Assembly: GCA_030680795.1 (NCBI GenBank)
Contig: JAUXUL010000045.1
Location: 62,001 to 126,000, forward strand
From: Anaerolineales bacterium
GTDB lineage: Bacteria; Chloroflexota; Anaerolineae; Anaerolineales; Villigracilaceae
Direction: 5' to 3'
DNA: 64,000 nt
Translations under genes and position numbers: made by a program
The notes under the pieces: generated by a model
Told to the model about the DNA's origin: nothing
Seen by the model: the letters and a program-made list of their open reading frames with translations, nothing else
Database searches by the model: none
In this document: positions 16,575-25,938 of the stretch, in pieces
How the letters are laid out: each line of letters begins with the position of its first letter
Numbering within the stretch: the stretch's first letter is position 1

Positions 16575-18185
16575 TCACTTCTTCGCCCTCTCCTTCGCTG
16601 CCTTGAGCAGCCCCACAAACAACGGATGCGGTTTCATTGGGCGCGACAAGAACTCAGGGTGGAATTGGCTCGCGACCATGTAGGGATGATCTGCTAATTC
16701 AACGATCTCAACCAACCTGCCGTCCGGGGATAGGCCGGAAAAGATCATGCCATGTTCTTTGAAGGTTTCAAGGTAGGCGTTGTTAAACTCAAAGCGGTGA
16801 CGATGCCTCTCGTCCACGCGGGGGACTGCATAGGCGTTGGCGGCCTTCGTCCCTTTTTGGAGCAGGCACGGGTAGAGTCCGAGGCGCATGGTTCCGCCCA
16901 TATCGGTGATGGAGCGCTGGTCGAGCATTAAATCAATCACAGGGTGTTCGGTGCTGCGGTCAAATTCGGAGGAGTTGGCATCTTCCAGATCCAGCACGTG
17001 ACGTGCGAAATCAATGCACATCACCTGCATCCCCAAACACAAGCCAAGGTATGGAACTTTATTTTCGCGGGCGTAACGCGCTGTAAGCACCTTGCCTTCG
17101 ATCCCACGCGAACCAAAACCGCCTGGCACGAGGATGGCATCCGCTTTTTTGACGATATCCCAGCCTTTGTCCTTTTCCAGGTCAGCGGAATGCACCCAGT
17201 TGATTTCAACTTCAACACTGTTTGCAAGCGCGGCATGATTGAGCGCCTCGCGCACGGACATGTAGGCGTCCTGCAATTCAACATACTTTCCGACCAGCGC
17301 CACTTGGACAGTGGGCTTCGGTTTGCGGACTTCTTCTACAAGTTTTTTCCACGGACGCATATTTGGCTTGCTTTTCGATTTCAACCCGAGCTTGCCCAGC
17401 ATCAATTCGCCCACGCCAAGTTTTTCCAATAGTAATGGGACTTCATAGAGCACATCTGCGGTTTTCATTGGAACGACGGAGTCTTTTTCCACATCGCAAA
17501 AGAGCGCGATTTTTTCGCACAGGCTTTTATCCACATCCTGATCCGCGCGCGCAATGATGATGTTAGGCGAAATACCGATCGAGCGCAACGCGGCCACGGA
17601 ATGTTGTGTGGGTTTGGTCTTGATCTCGCCAGTTGCGCCAATGGTGGGCAGCCAGGTCACATGCACGAAGAGACAGTTCTCACGCCCCACTTCGTTGCGG
17701 AGTTGACGCAAGGCTTCAAGAAAGGGTTGCGACTCAATATCGCCAACTGTTCCGCCAACTTCAAGGATCACGACCTCAGCCCCTGTCTCCTTTGCCACCA
17801 GACCGATCCTGCGTTTGATCTCATTGGTGATATGCGGAATCACCTGGATTGTCCCGCCGAGGTAATCACCGCGCCGTTCATTCGCGATGATCTCCGCATA
17901 AACCTGCCCTGTAGTGAAATTGCTTACTCTGGTCAGGCGGTTGTCAATGAATCTTTCATAGTGACCCAAATCGAGGTCGGTCTCTGCGCCATCATCTAGC
18001 ACATACACCTCGCCGTGTTGGTAAGGTGACATTGTGCCAGGGTCAACATTGATGTACGGGTCAAGTTTTTGGACGGCAACTTTGAACCCGCGCTCCTTGA
18101 GCAATAGTCCCATTGCGGCGGCGGTCACACCCTTGCCAACCGATGAAACAACACCGCCCGTGAAAAATAAATATTTTGTGGCCAT
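16575..18185 (-). CDS. pyrG: CTP synthase
   Basis: 536 residues, full length. It aminates UTP to CTP using glutamine and ATP, the last step of pyrimidine nucleotide synthesis. The N-terminal synthetase domain shows TGGVVSSVGKGV (P-loop), KLDPYINVDPGTMSP and HGEVYVLDDGAETDLDLGHYERF. The C-terminal class I glutaminase has VPGGFGSRGIEGK, the nucleophile GLCLGMQ and the HPEF histidine/glutamate pair. The start has GGAG nine bases upstream. A palindromic repeat sits directly upstream, which would lie in or before its promoter. Confidence 0.97.
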   Translation of the reverse strand: MATKYLFFTGGVVSSVGKGVTAAAMGLLLKERGFKVAVQKLDPYINVDPGTMSPYQHGEVYVLDDGAETDLDLGHYERFIDNRLTRVSNFTTGQVYAEIIANERRGDYLGGTIQVIPHITNEIKRRIGLVAKETGAEVVILEVGGTVGDIESQPFLEALRQLRNEVGRENCLFVHVTWLPTIGATGEIKTKPTQHSVAALRSIGISPNIIIARADQDVDKSLCEKIALFCDVEKDSVVPMKTADVLYEVPLLLEKLGVGELMLGKLGLKSKSKPNMRPWKKLVEEVRKPKPTVQVALVGKYVELQDAYMSVREALNHAALANSVEVEINWVHSADLEKDKGWDIVKKADAILVPGGFGSRGIEGKVLTARYARENKVPYLGLCLGMQVMCIDFARHVLDLEDANSSEFDRSTEHPVIDLMLDQRSITDMGGTMRLGLYPCLLQKGTKAANAYAVPRVDERHRHRFEFNNAYLETFKEHGMIFSGLSPDGRLVEIVELADHPYMVASQFHPEFLSRPMKPHPLFVGLLKAAKERAKK

Positions 18186-18200
18186 ATATTATCTCCTCTT

Positions 18201-18298
18201 CGTCATTGCGAGGGCGCTCTTGGTTTTGCCCGAAGCAATCCCCCAACACAATACGGGAGATTGTTTCGTCGAGAAGAGCACTCTCCTCGCAATGACGG
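18201..18298. repeat. 98-bp palindromic dispersed element (GTCATTGCGAG family)
   Basis: Termini gtcattgcgag and ctcgcaatgac are exact inverted repeats, with inner pairs gaagcaatc / gattgtttc and ctctt / aagag. It has no coding capacity. It is inserted between pyrG and the roadblock gene, 15 bp upstream of the pyrG start codon. Confidence 0.8.
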
Positions 18299-18315
18299 TA
18301 TGGATTGACAAAGAG

Positions 18316-18345
18316 AATGGGGAGGGCGTTTAAGCCCTCCCCATT
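18316..18345 (-). terminator. Hairpin after the roadblock gene
   Basis: Perfect 12-bp stem aatggggagggc / gccctccccatt with a 6-nt loop. On the minus strand it is followed by a weak CTCTTTGT tract. Likely terminator for the roadblock gene. Confidence 0.6.
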
Positions 18346-18385
18346 TGGGGTTGCGCACTTTGCAGATTGTGGACGGTGTTCGTAT

Positions 18386-18760
18386 TCATCCGACCAGTTT
18401 CACCAGATCTTCAGCGGCGCGTCGCATTTCGAGGAAGATCATACCGAGTTTGCCGTCCTGACGTGACATCACAGTCAGCACGGCTTCTTTGCCAATGGCG
18501 GTCAATACAATCGCGCCCTTATCGCCTTTGATATAAACCTGTTCCAATCCGCCGCGTCCAAGTTCGCCTGAAATGCGTTCACCCAGGCTGAGCATCGCCG
18601 CAGACATGGCTGAAACACGGTCTTCTTCCGCGCCCTGCTGCAACGCAGACGCCATGATCAAACCGTCTACAGAAACGACGGCCGAGGCTTCAATGTCAGG
18701 TGTAGCAGCCTGCATTTTGCGAAGCCGTTCCACCATTTGATCAGAGCGGGATTGTTCCAT
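18386..18760 (-). CDS. Roadblock/LC7 domain protein
   Basis: 124 residues; start moved from the ORF-track position to ATG 18760 because AGGAG lies eight bases before it. A single roadblock fold is visible: IEASAVVSVDGLIMASAL, RVSAMSAAMLSLGERI, then the strand pair QVYIKGDKGAIVLTAIG..AVLTVM. In bacteria these proteins usually act with small MglA-like GTPases or as regulators of cell polarity and surface behaviour. No GTPase gene is adjacent here, so the partner is unknown. Confidence 0.9.
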   Translation of the reverse strand: MEQSRSDQMVERLRKMQAATPDIEASAVVSVDGLIMASALQQGAEEDRVSAMSAAMLSLGERISGELGRGGLEQVYIKGDKGAIVLTAIGKEAVLTVMSRQDGKLGMIFLEMRRAAEDLVKLVG

Positions 18761-18885
18761 AACTCGATCTCCTAAGGAAGCGGGCAGCCCCGCCATTCAG
18801 TATGATTGATCGGCTAGAGTTTACCAGAAAAATAATCATTCGAGTATTGCCTGCACATTTCAATTCATTAACAACTTGACAATAT

Positions 18886-18914
18886 TTGACCCTCCCTGGC
18901 CTTCATGTTAGACT
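18886..18914 (+). promoter_or_regulatory. Sigma-70-type promoter for the 196-aa membrane-anchored protein
   Basis: TTGACC (18886-18891), 17-bp spacer, TAGACT (18909-18914). The start codon at 18929 follows after 14 bases, giving a very short or absent leader. Confidence 0.55.
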
Positions 18915-18928
18915 CAACAGTTGCCGTG

Positions 18929-19519
18929 ATGAAAATTCTTTTCACTCTTTTGATTATTCTTATTCAGGAAACGCCTGTAATTATCTCGTCCCCTCAAGCG
19001 GGCGAGACTTTATCCGGACAGGTAGAGATCATTGGCAATATGGATGTGTCGAATTTTTTGTCCGCTGAACTGGCTTTCTCATACGCTGCCAACCTCGCCG
19101 ATACCTGGTTCAACATCCAGACATTTCCTCAGCCCGTGGTTGGAACTACCATTGATATTTGGGACACCGCCTCGCTCACAGACGGCGATTACACCCTGCG
19201 CTTACGTGTCTTTTTTCAGGACGGGTCTTTTCAAGATGTACTTATATCAGACTTGAAAATTCGAAACGATGCCCCCCTGCCCGCAGAAATTGTTCCAACC
19301 GAAACAGCATTTCCTCAATCTACGACCACACTTCCACCTCTCGTATTGACCGGGCTGCCTGCCACTGCGGCGATAACCTATCCCTCGCCAATGCCTTTAC
19401 CTGCCAACCCTGCGTCTGTAACCAGGTCATCCATTTATTCAACCTTCGCGCGTGGCGCATTAATCCCCCTGGTCTTATTCATCTTCTTTTCCTTGCTGTT
19501 TCGTCTTCGCAAAAACTGA
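18929..19519 (+). CDS. Hypothetical secreted protein with Ig-like domain and C-terminal anchor
   Basis: 196 residues from ATG 18929, chosen because it begins directly with a hydrophobic leader (MKILFTLLIILI) and follows a good promoter. Residues ~15-110 look like a beta-sandwich (VIISSPQAGETLSGQVEIIG ... LTDGDYTLRLRVFFQDGS) as in surface Big/Ig-like domains. A Pro/Thr-rich linker and a last transmembrane segment (LIPLVLFIFFSLLF) ending RLRKN follow. It is probably displayed on the outside of the cell membrane. It lies 26 bp upstream of pth. Function unknown. Confidence 0.75.
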   Translation: MKILFTLLIILIQETPVIISSPQAGETLSGQVEIIGNMDVSNFLSAELAFSYAANLADTWFNIQTFPQPVVGTTIDIWDTASLTDGDYTLRLRVFFQDGSFQDVLISDLKIRNDAPLPAEIVPTETAFPQSTTTLPPLVLTGLPATAAITYPSPMPLPANPASVTRSSIYSTFARGALIPLVLFIFFSLLFRLRKN

Positions 19520-19545
19520 ATTCTGATTACTAATAACTAAAAACT

Positions 19546-20133
19546 ATGACAGACTCCACCTATCTCCTCATTGGCCTCGGCAATCCTGGACGTGAATACA
19601 GAGACACCCGCCACAACATTGGTTTTATGTTGATTGACCATCTCACTGTCCGCTTGAATGCACGCGGCATGAAATTACAATCCAAAGCCATTGTCATCTC
19701 CGCACATTACGAAGAGCGGAAAATAATCCTTGCCAAGCCGCAGACTTATATGAATCTTTCTGGTCAATCAGTGCAGGGACTGTTGCACTTCTACAAAATT
19801 CCCTTTGAAAACCTGCTTGTCGCTCACGATGACCTGGACCTTCCTTTCGGCACAATTCGTGTTCGCCCCGCTGGCGGCCCCGGTGGTCAACGCGGCATGG
19901 CTTCCACCATCGAAAAACTTGGCACAAAAGATTTCCCGCGTTTGCGTCTCGGCCTCGGCCGCCCGCCTGGCCGCATGGACGCCAAGGATTACGTTCTGCA
20001 AAATTTCTCCAAGGAAGATTTCAAACTGCTCCCCGAAATTTTGGGTCACGGCGCCGATGCCGCTTTGACTTTTGTTGTACACGGCTTGAATAAGGCAATG
20101 AATAAATTCAATGGTGATATTCGGGAATCGTAA
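19546..20133 (+). CDS. pth: Peptidyl-tRNA hydrolase
   Basis: 195 residues, full length. It cleaves the ester bond of stalled peptidyl-tRNA to recycle tRNA. Family residues are all present: GLGNPGREYRDTRHNIGFMLID (catalytic His and Asn), KPQTYMNLSGQSV, HDDLDLPFGTIRVRPAGG..GQRG and a C-terminal helical lid. It may share a transcript with mfd 120 bp downstream. Confidence 0.96.
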   Translation: MTDSTYLLIGLGNPGREYRDTRHNIGFMLIDHLTVRLNARGMKLQSKAIVISAHYEERKIILAKPQTYMNLSGQSVQGLLHFYKIPFENLLVAHDDLDLPFGTIRVRPAGGPGGQRGMASTIEKLGTKDFPRLRLGLGRPPGRMDAKDYVLQNFSKEDFKLLPEILGHGADAALTFVVHGLNKAMNKFNGDIRES

Positions 20134-20253
20134 AACGTAATGCGGGACGAATCACTGTTAGCGTACCAATCCCGAAGGGATGACATGCTGTTTACAAAAT
20201 AACCAACCCTTCAGGTTTTCCTTATTATGTAAGGCGAGTGATTAAACAAATCA

Positions 20254-23200
20254 ATGTCTTCTACACATCTTCTTTCGTCAATTCAATACCTGACAGAGTA
20301 TAAAAAACTGCTGGCAGAACTTAATGCGGGTACACCCATCTCTGGACTTGGATTGCCGCGTTCTGCGCGTTTGCCCGTCATCGCTTCTTTGCTTACAGAT
20401 TTGAATCTCCCGATGCTGCTCATCACTGACCGAGCAGACCATGCACTCTCACTGTTCGATGAGCTTGGTTTTTGGGTGGAATCCCCGCGCTATTTATTTG
20501 CAGAACCGAACCCATTATTTTATGAAGAAGCCGCCTGGGGAATCACAACCCGCCGCGAACGCTTGCAAGTGCTGACCGCGCTTTCCGCCTATCATTTGCC
20601 TTTTGTAAAGAAGCCAAAAATACCGCCGATCATTGTTTCATCCGTCCGCTCGTTGATGACGCGCACACTGCCTCGCCGTGACTTTCTAAAAGCATGTAAA
20701 AAACTGTCAGTAAACCAGAGCATTCAATCCACTAGTCTGATCCGTGAATGGGCCAGGATCGGCTACCAGCGTGTGAACACTGTCCTCGAGCCGGGTCAAT
20801 TTTCGCATCGTGGAGGACTCCTGGACGTTTGGCCTTCTACCGAAGGGAATCCTGTTCGCCTCGATTTCTTCGGCGATGAGATCGAAACCATCCGCCGTTT
20901 TGACCCTGCCACACAACGCACGATTGAAAAACTTGATAGCTTTCTTGTCATACCTGCGCGCGAGTTTTTGGCAGAGAAAGTTGACGAAGGCATACAGCTT
21001 TCTGAATTTCATATCCCGCTCTTGCATCAAGAACCTTCTTCATTAGTGGAATACCTCCCGCAGAAATCCATTATGCTTGTGGATGATTTGAGTCTGGTTG
21101 AGATCATGGCGAATGAGGTGGAGGAGCAGGCGGTTAAGTTCAGGCAAGAGAGCATTTCGGAAGGCACACTGCCTGCGGATTTTCCTGTGCCGTATCTGCC
21201 CTGGTCTGAGTTGACCGACAGCCTGAGTGAGTTTCCATTTCTCGAGTTGGGTCATTCAACTTCACCCTCTCGCGGAAGAAGAGGGCAGGGTGATGGCGAG
21301 ATTGATCTGGCTTCGCGTTTCGGCCATGATGAAAGATTTGGCGGCAGGCTCAAACCTTTTATTGATTATCTTGCGCCGATTGTGGAAAAAGGCGAGCAAG
21401 TCATTATCATTTCACGTCAATCGCCGCGCCTGCATGAATTGTGGAATGAGCATTATCCAAACTTCGATTTCCCCAATCTCGAATTTATCGAAGCCTCATT
21501 GTCCGAAGGCTTCACCCTAATCCCTAATCCCCTAATTCCTAATTCCCTAATCCCTGTTCACTTGATTACTGACTCCGAAGTCTTTGGATGGGCGAGACCC
21601 CAGCCGCGTACGCGCCAGAGACAGGTTGCAGATACGCCTGAATCGCTGTATGCCGATTTGCAAGTCGGGGATTATGTTGTCCATATTGATCACGGTATTG
21701 GACGTTTCGCGGGCCTGATCCAGCGACAGTTGGATGGCCACGAAAGAGAGTACCTCGCTGTTGAATATGATCGAAATGACATCCTCTACGTTCCCGTCCA
21801 TCAAGCAGACAGGCTCACGCGTTATGTCGGCGCGGATGGCGGCAAGCCGTCACTCGATCATCTTGGCGGACAGGCGTGGGCTGAAATTAAGTCTCGTGTC
21901 AAAGAGGCAGTGCAGCAGGTGGCAGAAGATCTTCTCGACCTGTATGCGCGTCGTCAGGTGGTGCAAGGTTTTGCATTTGCTTCGGATACGCTATGGCAAA
22001 AGGAACTGGAAGATAGTTTTCCCTACGTTGAAACAGAGGACCAAAAAAGCGCAATTGCCGATATCAAACGTGACATGGAACGCGCTCGCCCTATGGATCG
22101 TTTGTTGTGCGGCGATGTGGGCTATGGAAAAACAGAAGTCGCTTTGCGCGCAGCTTTCAAAGCCGTGATGAGCGGTAAGCAGGCAGCCGTGCTTGTGCCG
22201 ACGACGGTCCTGGCGCAGCAACATTTTGAGACTTTTTCACAACGGCTGGCAGCATACCCCGTCAAAGTGGAGATGCTTTCCCGTTTCCGCACCCCGCGTG
22301 AGCAGACCGAAATCCTGCACAAACTTGCCCTCGGCGAAGTGGACATTGTCATCGGTACGCATCGTTTGATTTCATCCGATGTGCACTTCAAGGATTTGGG
22401 ATTGGTGGTGATTGACGAAGAACAACGTTTCGGCGTCACGCACAAGGAGCATCTTAAGAAACTCCGCACTGAAGTGGACGTGCTGACTCTGACTGCCACG
22501 CCAATTCCACGCACGCTTTACATGGCTTTAACCGGCGTGCGCGATATTTCCAATTTGAATACTCCGCCTGAAGAGCGTCTGCCGATCGTCACTCACGTTG
22601 GTCCGTATTCACCGCGGCTTGTGCGGCAGGCGATCCTGCGTGAACTCGAACGCGGCGGACAGATCTTCTTCGTCCACAATCGGGTGCAAACCATTGAGTC
22701 CATGAAAGCGCATCTCAACAAACTTGTTCCCGAAGCGCAGGTTGAGATTGGCCACGGACAGATGCCAGAGGGGCAATTGGCAAGTGTGATGCATCGATTT
22801 AATGCAGGCGGGATTGATATTTTGCTTTCGACAACCATCATTGAATCTGGTTTGGATATCCCGAACGCAAACACGCTCGTCGTTGACCGCGCTGATACTT
22901 TTGGTCTCGCCCAGCTTTATCAATTGCGCGGACGTGTGGGGCGCGGTGCGATGCGTGCGTATGCCTACTTCTTCCGCCATAATAAAATGTCGCCAACGCA
23001 GGAAGGTCAGCAGCGGCTGGAGGTGATCGCAGAGAATACCCAGCTTGGCGCGGGTTATTCGATTGCCATGCGTGACCTTGAAATCCGAGGCGCTGGTGAA
23101 ATGCTAGGCACACGCCAGCATGGATACATCCAATCGGTTGGCTTTCATCTTTATACAAGAATGCTGGCGGATGCTGTGCGGCGGCTTCGCAGGGTTGAGG

Positions 23201-23763
23201 GCGTTGCCCTGAGCCTGTCGAAGGATCAAGGGTTGAAGGTGAAAAGCTCCGGTTTGGATGAGACAACCTTCAACCTGCAACCTTCGACCTTCAACCTGCC
23301 GTTATCTATGCCTGTAAATGTGGATTTGCCTCTCGCAGTTGGTATTCCAGCCGAATATATTTCAGATCAGGATTTGCGTCTGCGTTTATACCGCCGCATT
23401 GCAGACCTGCGTGATGAAACTGAATTGGATGCGCTTGGCTCTGAGTTTCGTGATCGCTTTGGTCAAATGCCGGAGATGACCCAAAACCTGCTTTATCAGA
23501 TGCGTGTGAAATTGCGCGCTGAAAAAGCAGGGCTAACTTCTGTCAACTTGGAGGCCGGGCAGATCCTGCTTAAGTATGCCGCATCAACCAAAGGGTCGGA
23601 GCCTGCTGGGTTGAGAGTGTCGAAACCGAAGCGTTTACCTGATCTTGGCAATGGAATCCGCGGCGGCAGGTCCGCCTATTGGGTTATGTTGTCTAAAGAT
23701 GAAGTTTGGACTGCGAAACTTTTGGATGTGCTAACTCGGTTGAAGGATAACCCTGCTTCCTGA
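20254..23763 (+). CDS. mfd: Transcription-repair coupling factor
   Basis: 1169 residues. It is an ATP-dependent translocase that removes RNA polymerase stalled at DNA lesions and recruits UvrA. Domains in order: UvrB-like N-terminal region (to ~350), RNA-polymerase interaction domain (DYVVHIDHGIGRFAGL, ~470-560), the two RecA-like motor halves (GDVGYGKTEVALRAAF, VPTTVLAQQHFE, IDEEQRFGV, TATPIPRTLYMAL, then VGRGAMRAYAYFF), and the C-terminal TRCF domain (~1010-1160). At least three low-complexity or palindromic inserts sit in frame: TSPSRGRRGQGDGE (~340), LIPNPLIPNSLIP (~425) and ALSLSKDQGL plus a TTFNLQPSTFNL tandem (~985-1010). All fall between conserved blocks, so the enzyme is probably active. 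uvrB is 4 kb downstream. Confidence 0.96.
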   Translation: MSSTHLLSSIQYLTEYKKLLAELNAGTPISGLGLPRSARLPVIASLLTDLNLPMLLITDRADHALSLFDELGFWVESPRYLFAEPNPLFYEEAAWGITTRRERLQVLTALSAYHLPFVKKPKIPPIIVSSVRSLMTRTLPRRDFLKACKKLSVNQSIQSTSLIREWARIGYQRVNTVLEPGQFSHRGGLLDVWPSTEGNPVRLDFFGDEIETIRRFDPATQRTIEKLDSFLVIPAREFLAEKVDEGIQLSEFHIPLLHQEPSSLVEYLPQKSIMLVDDLSLVEIMANEVEEQAVKFRQESISEGTLPADFPVPYLPWSELTDSLSEFPFLELGHSTSPSRGRRGQGDGEIDLASRFGHDERFGGRLKPFIDYLAPIVEKGEQVIIISRQSPRLHELWNEHYPNFDFPNLEFIEASLSEGFTLIPNPLIPNSLIPVHLITDSEVFGWARPQPRTRQRQVADTPESLYADLQVGDYVVHIDHGIGRFAGLIQRQLDGHEREYLAVEYDRNDILYVPVHQADRLTRYVGADGGKPSLDHLGGQAWAEIKSRVKEAVQQVAEDLLDLYARRQVVQGFAFASDTLWQKELEDSFPYVETEDQKSAIADIKRDMERARPMDRLLCGDVGYGKTEVALRAAFKAVMSGKQAAVLVPTTVLAQQHFETFSQRLAAYPVKVEMLSRFRTPREQTEILHKLALGEVDIVIGTHRLISSDVHFKDLGLVVIDEEQRFGVTHKEHLKKLRTEVDVLTLTATPIPRTLYMALTGVRDISNLNTPPEERLPIVTHVGPYSPRLVRQAILRELERGGQIFFVHNRVQTIESMKAHLNKLVPEAQVEIGHGQMPEGQLASVMHRFNAGGIDILLSTTIIESGLDIPNANTLVVDRADTFGLAQLYQLRGRVGRGAMRAYAYFFRHNKMSPTQEGQQRLEVIAENTQLGAGYSIAMRDLEIRGAGEMLGTRQHGYIQSVGFHLYTRMLADAVRRLRRVEGVALSLSKDQGLKVKSSGLDETTFNLQPSTFNLPLSMPVNVDLPLAVGIPAEYISDQDLRLRLYRRIADLRDETELDALGSEFRDRFGQMPEMTQNLLYQMRVKLRAEKAGLTSVNLEAGQILLKYAASTKGSEPAGLRVSKPKRLPDLGNGIRGGRSAYWVMLSKDEVWTAKLLDVLTRLKDNPAS
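21262..21294. repeat. CCCTCTC...GAGGG-type palindrome inserted in frame in mfd
   Basis: ttcaccctctcgcggaagaagagggcagggtga encodes TSPSRGRRGQG. It resembles the palindromes at 30891-30920 and 39636-39674. Confidence 0.6.
23207..23224. repeat. Short dispersed repeat inserted in mfd
   Basis: ccctgagcctgtcgaagg, the same family as the idi2 (31442-31460) and surf1 (58291-58310) copies. It encodes LSLSKD within Mfd. Confidence 0.7.
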
Positions 23764-23828
23764 CAAACCGGCCCTTGATCCTGTTCCAATAAAATTTTCT
23801 GCCCCGACAATTTTGCCGGCGCGCGTTG

Positions 23829-25880
23829 TTATTGGTAATCATTGCATTTCAAATCGTCCTTCAAGTTAATGATCGTTTCATCGCGTTCTCGTGATGCAGG
23901 TGCATTTGCGGTGAGCCTATCCAATGCAATGCACAGGCTGGGCTCCAATCCTGCTGTGATTCGTTTTGCAAATTTGGTCAGCGTCATTACTTGCTCCCAG
24001 TCTTCCGTATGCCCCAATCCTTCAATGAAGGGGATGTACTCAAAACCATTATCCGCCCGCTCACCGGCAACTTGTGCAGCCTCCCACAGCCTGACTACTT
24101 GATCCCATTGCTCGTACTGACGCGCCAGGTCTGCTTTTTGGAAGTAATAGCACCATGATGTAGTATTTTGCTTACCATAAATATCCTCAGGCAATGTTGG
24201 CTCTTCGCCGTCTACCTGCTTGATAAGGTTGATATCCGAGCCTGCGCTGAGCTGGCGCATATCATCGTTGACGAGACGCAGGTTCGTATCCTGCGGTTGT
24301 AGAATCCACAAACAGCGATTCAGCTCAGGGTTGAACGAAAGCAGGAGCATTTGTTTGCTGCTGCCGGCAAAGTTCATGCTTAATTTATTGTCTTCTAATG
24401 GCACACCTTGTAGAAAATCATTTACATTAGGGATCGTGTAATAGAATGGAAAATACCAATAGGGAGGAGTTTGGATGTTGCCAGGCTGATAAGATGTAAT
24501 GATCGAAAAGGCAACCGAGTAGCCTCCCATGTATCCAAGAATTTCTTCGTCGGTAACAATGGCAGTGCCTGATTCGATCTGCGGCGCGCGCCAGATGAGT
24601 TGTTGAGCAAAGCGTTCCTGTTTTTCCCATGAGTAAGCGAAATCTTTTTCGTTGGTTAGATGCATTGAAACTGCCAGAGCCACACACATGGAGATGATCG
24701 CGATCTTCTTTTTGTTATCAACCAAACGCTCAACGATTACAGCAGCGATTAATGCCGCGCCAAGCGTGGAGCCAATGCCATACCGCGATCCCGCGAACTG
24801 ATTCTTGTGTGTCACAATATCCTGTCCAATGAGCCAAATTGGCAGCATACCCAACAGGAGCAGGAGCAGGCCCATGGTTAAAGGCTGAGCGAGCCAGTTC
24901 TCATTGTCCCCGTTCCCTTTCAGTTGCTTCAAAAACATGAATGTGATCATAAAAGTAAGTATTATCACAAAGATCACGAACCAGCTAAAAATAGAACTGA
25001 ACGCGAACAACTCAGGCACAAGAGTCCGATACCAACTTGTGAAGGTGATAATGACCGAGTCTTGCAATACAGTGCGGATCAAATATGCAAGCGTCGGCAA
25101 TGGATCGCTGAACAAAGCGAACAAAATCTCGGGCGCGTTACGGTCACCGTTGGGCGGTGGGATGTATAGGAACATTCTCCAGATAACGTACGCGCCAAGT
25201 GCTGTGAGATATGGAATCCAATGAGCAAATACTTTTGTGATGCGTTGGCGAAAAGTTGAGTCGGGTTTGCGCAAAATCCAGAAAAGGATAAACGGGCGGA
25301 TTATGACCATGCCCACGAAATATTCGCTTGTGAAAAGATGAATTACCTCGAAAATAACAGCCAGGATCGTGAGCGGGATCCTATATTTTTGTTCAATTGC
25401 ATTACGAGCCATGATTAGAAGACTGGCTGCGAAGAATAAATACCCCCCCCAATATAAAATTGAATTGACCGCATACGGTTGTATCAAAAAGAATGGATGA
25501 ACAATGAAAATAATAATTGCAAACGTAACCTGCTTTGTGTGCGCGGGCCAAATGCGGCGGAACAAGTACCAAAGCAAAGTTGCCGAGAGCCAGCGAAGGA
25601 TGATCGCCGCGATATGCCATGCAATCGGTTTGAACCCAAGTAAATGGAACATGCCAATGTAAAGCCACGCCGCGTTTGGGCGGCCGTCGTAATATAACTC
25701 TTCCGTCAGGCTTGGAATGCCTTTATTAAATGCGTAAAAAATATGAGGCCAATCATCCTGATAAAAGCCAAGCCGATTCGCTAGCAAACCAAAGCCAAGG
25801 AGTGCTAATATTAGAAAGAGAAAAGGCGTATATCTTTCATTCAACGAGATTTGTCGAAGATAAGTTTGAATTTTTTTCAT
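23829..25880 (-). CDS. Polytopic membrane protein, probable GT-C-type glycosyltransferase
   Basis: 683 residues with about eleven hydrophobic spans in the first ~410 residues, then a soluble C-terminal domain of about 270 residues. After span 1 the loop NRLGFYQDDWPHIFYAFNKG carries the acidic pair (DD) expected at the active site of lipid-phosphosugar-using GT-C enzymes. The C-terminal part ends in a TPR-like helical stretch (QYEQWDQVVRLWEAAQVAG). Donor and acceptor are unknown. The next gene (25939-27594) is a similar polytopic protein on the same strand 58 bp upstream, so they may form a pair acting on surface glycans. Confidence 0.75.
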   Translation of the reverse strand: MKKIQTYLRQISLNERYTPFLFLILALLGFGLLANRLGFYQDDWPHIFYAFNKGIPSLTEELYYDGRPNAAWLYIGMFHLLGFKPIAWHIAAIILRWLSATLLWYLFRRIWPAHTKQVTFAIIIFIVHPFFLIQPYAVNSILYWGGYLFFAASLLIMARNAIEQKYRIPLTILAVIFEVIHLFTSEYFVGMVIIRPFILFWILRKPDSTFRQRITKVFAHWIPYLTALGAYVIWRMFLYIPPPNGDRNAPEILFALFSDPLPTLAYLIRTVLQDSVIITFTSWYRTLVPELFAFSSIFSWFVIFVIILTFMITFMFLKQLKGNGDNENWLAQPLTMGLLLLLLGMLPIWLIGQDIVTHKNQFAGSRYGIGSTLGAALIAAVIVERLVDNKKKIAIISMCVALAVSMHLTNEKDFAYSWEKQERFAQQLIWRAPQIESGTAIVTDEEILGYMGGYSVAFSIITSYQPGNIQTPPYWYFPFYYTIPNVNDFLQGVPLEDNKLSMNFAGSSKQMLLLSFNPELNRCLWILQPQDTNLRLVNDDMRQLSAGSDINLIKQVDGEEPTLPEDIYGKQNTTSWCYYFQKADLARQYEQWDQVVRLWEAAQVAGERADNGFEYIPFIEGLGHTEDWEQVMTLTKFAKRITAGLEPSLCIALDRLTANAPASRERDETIINLKDDLKCNDYQ

Positions 25881-25938
25881 GGTGTTTGTTTATTGATTAT
25901 AGCGTGGCGGAAATGGCGTGGACGACATGAAAATCTGA

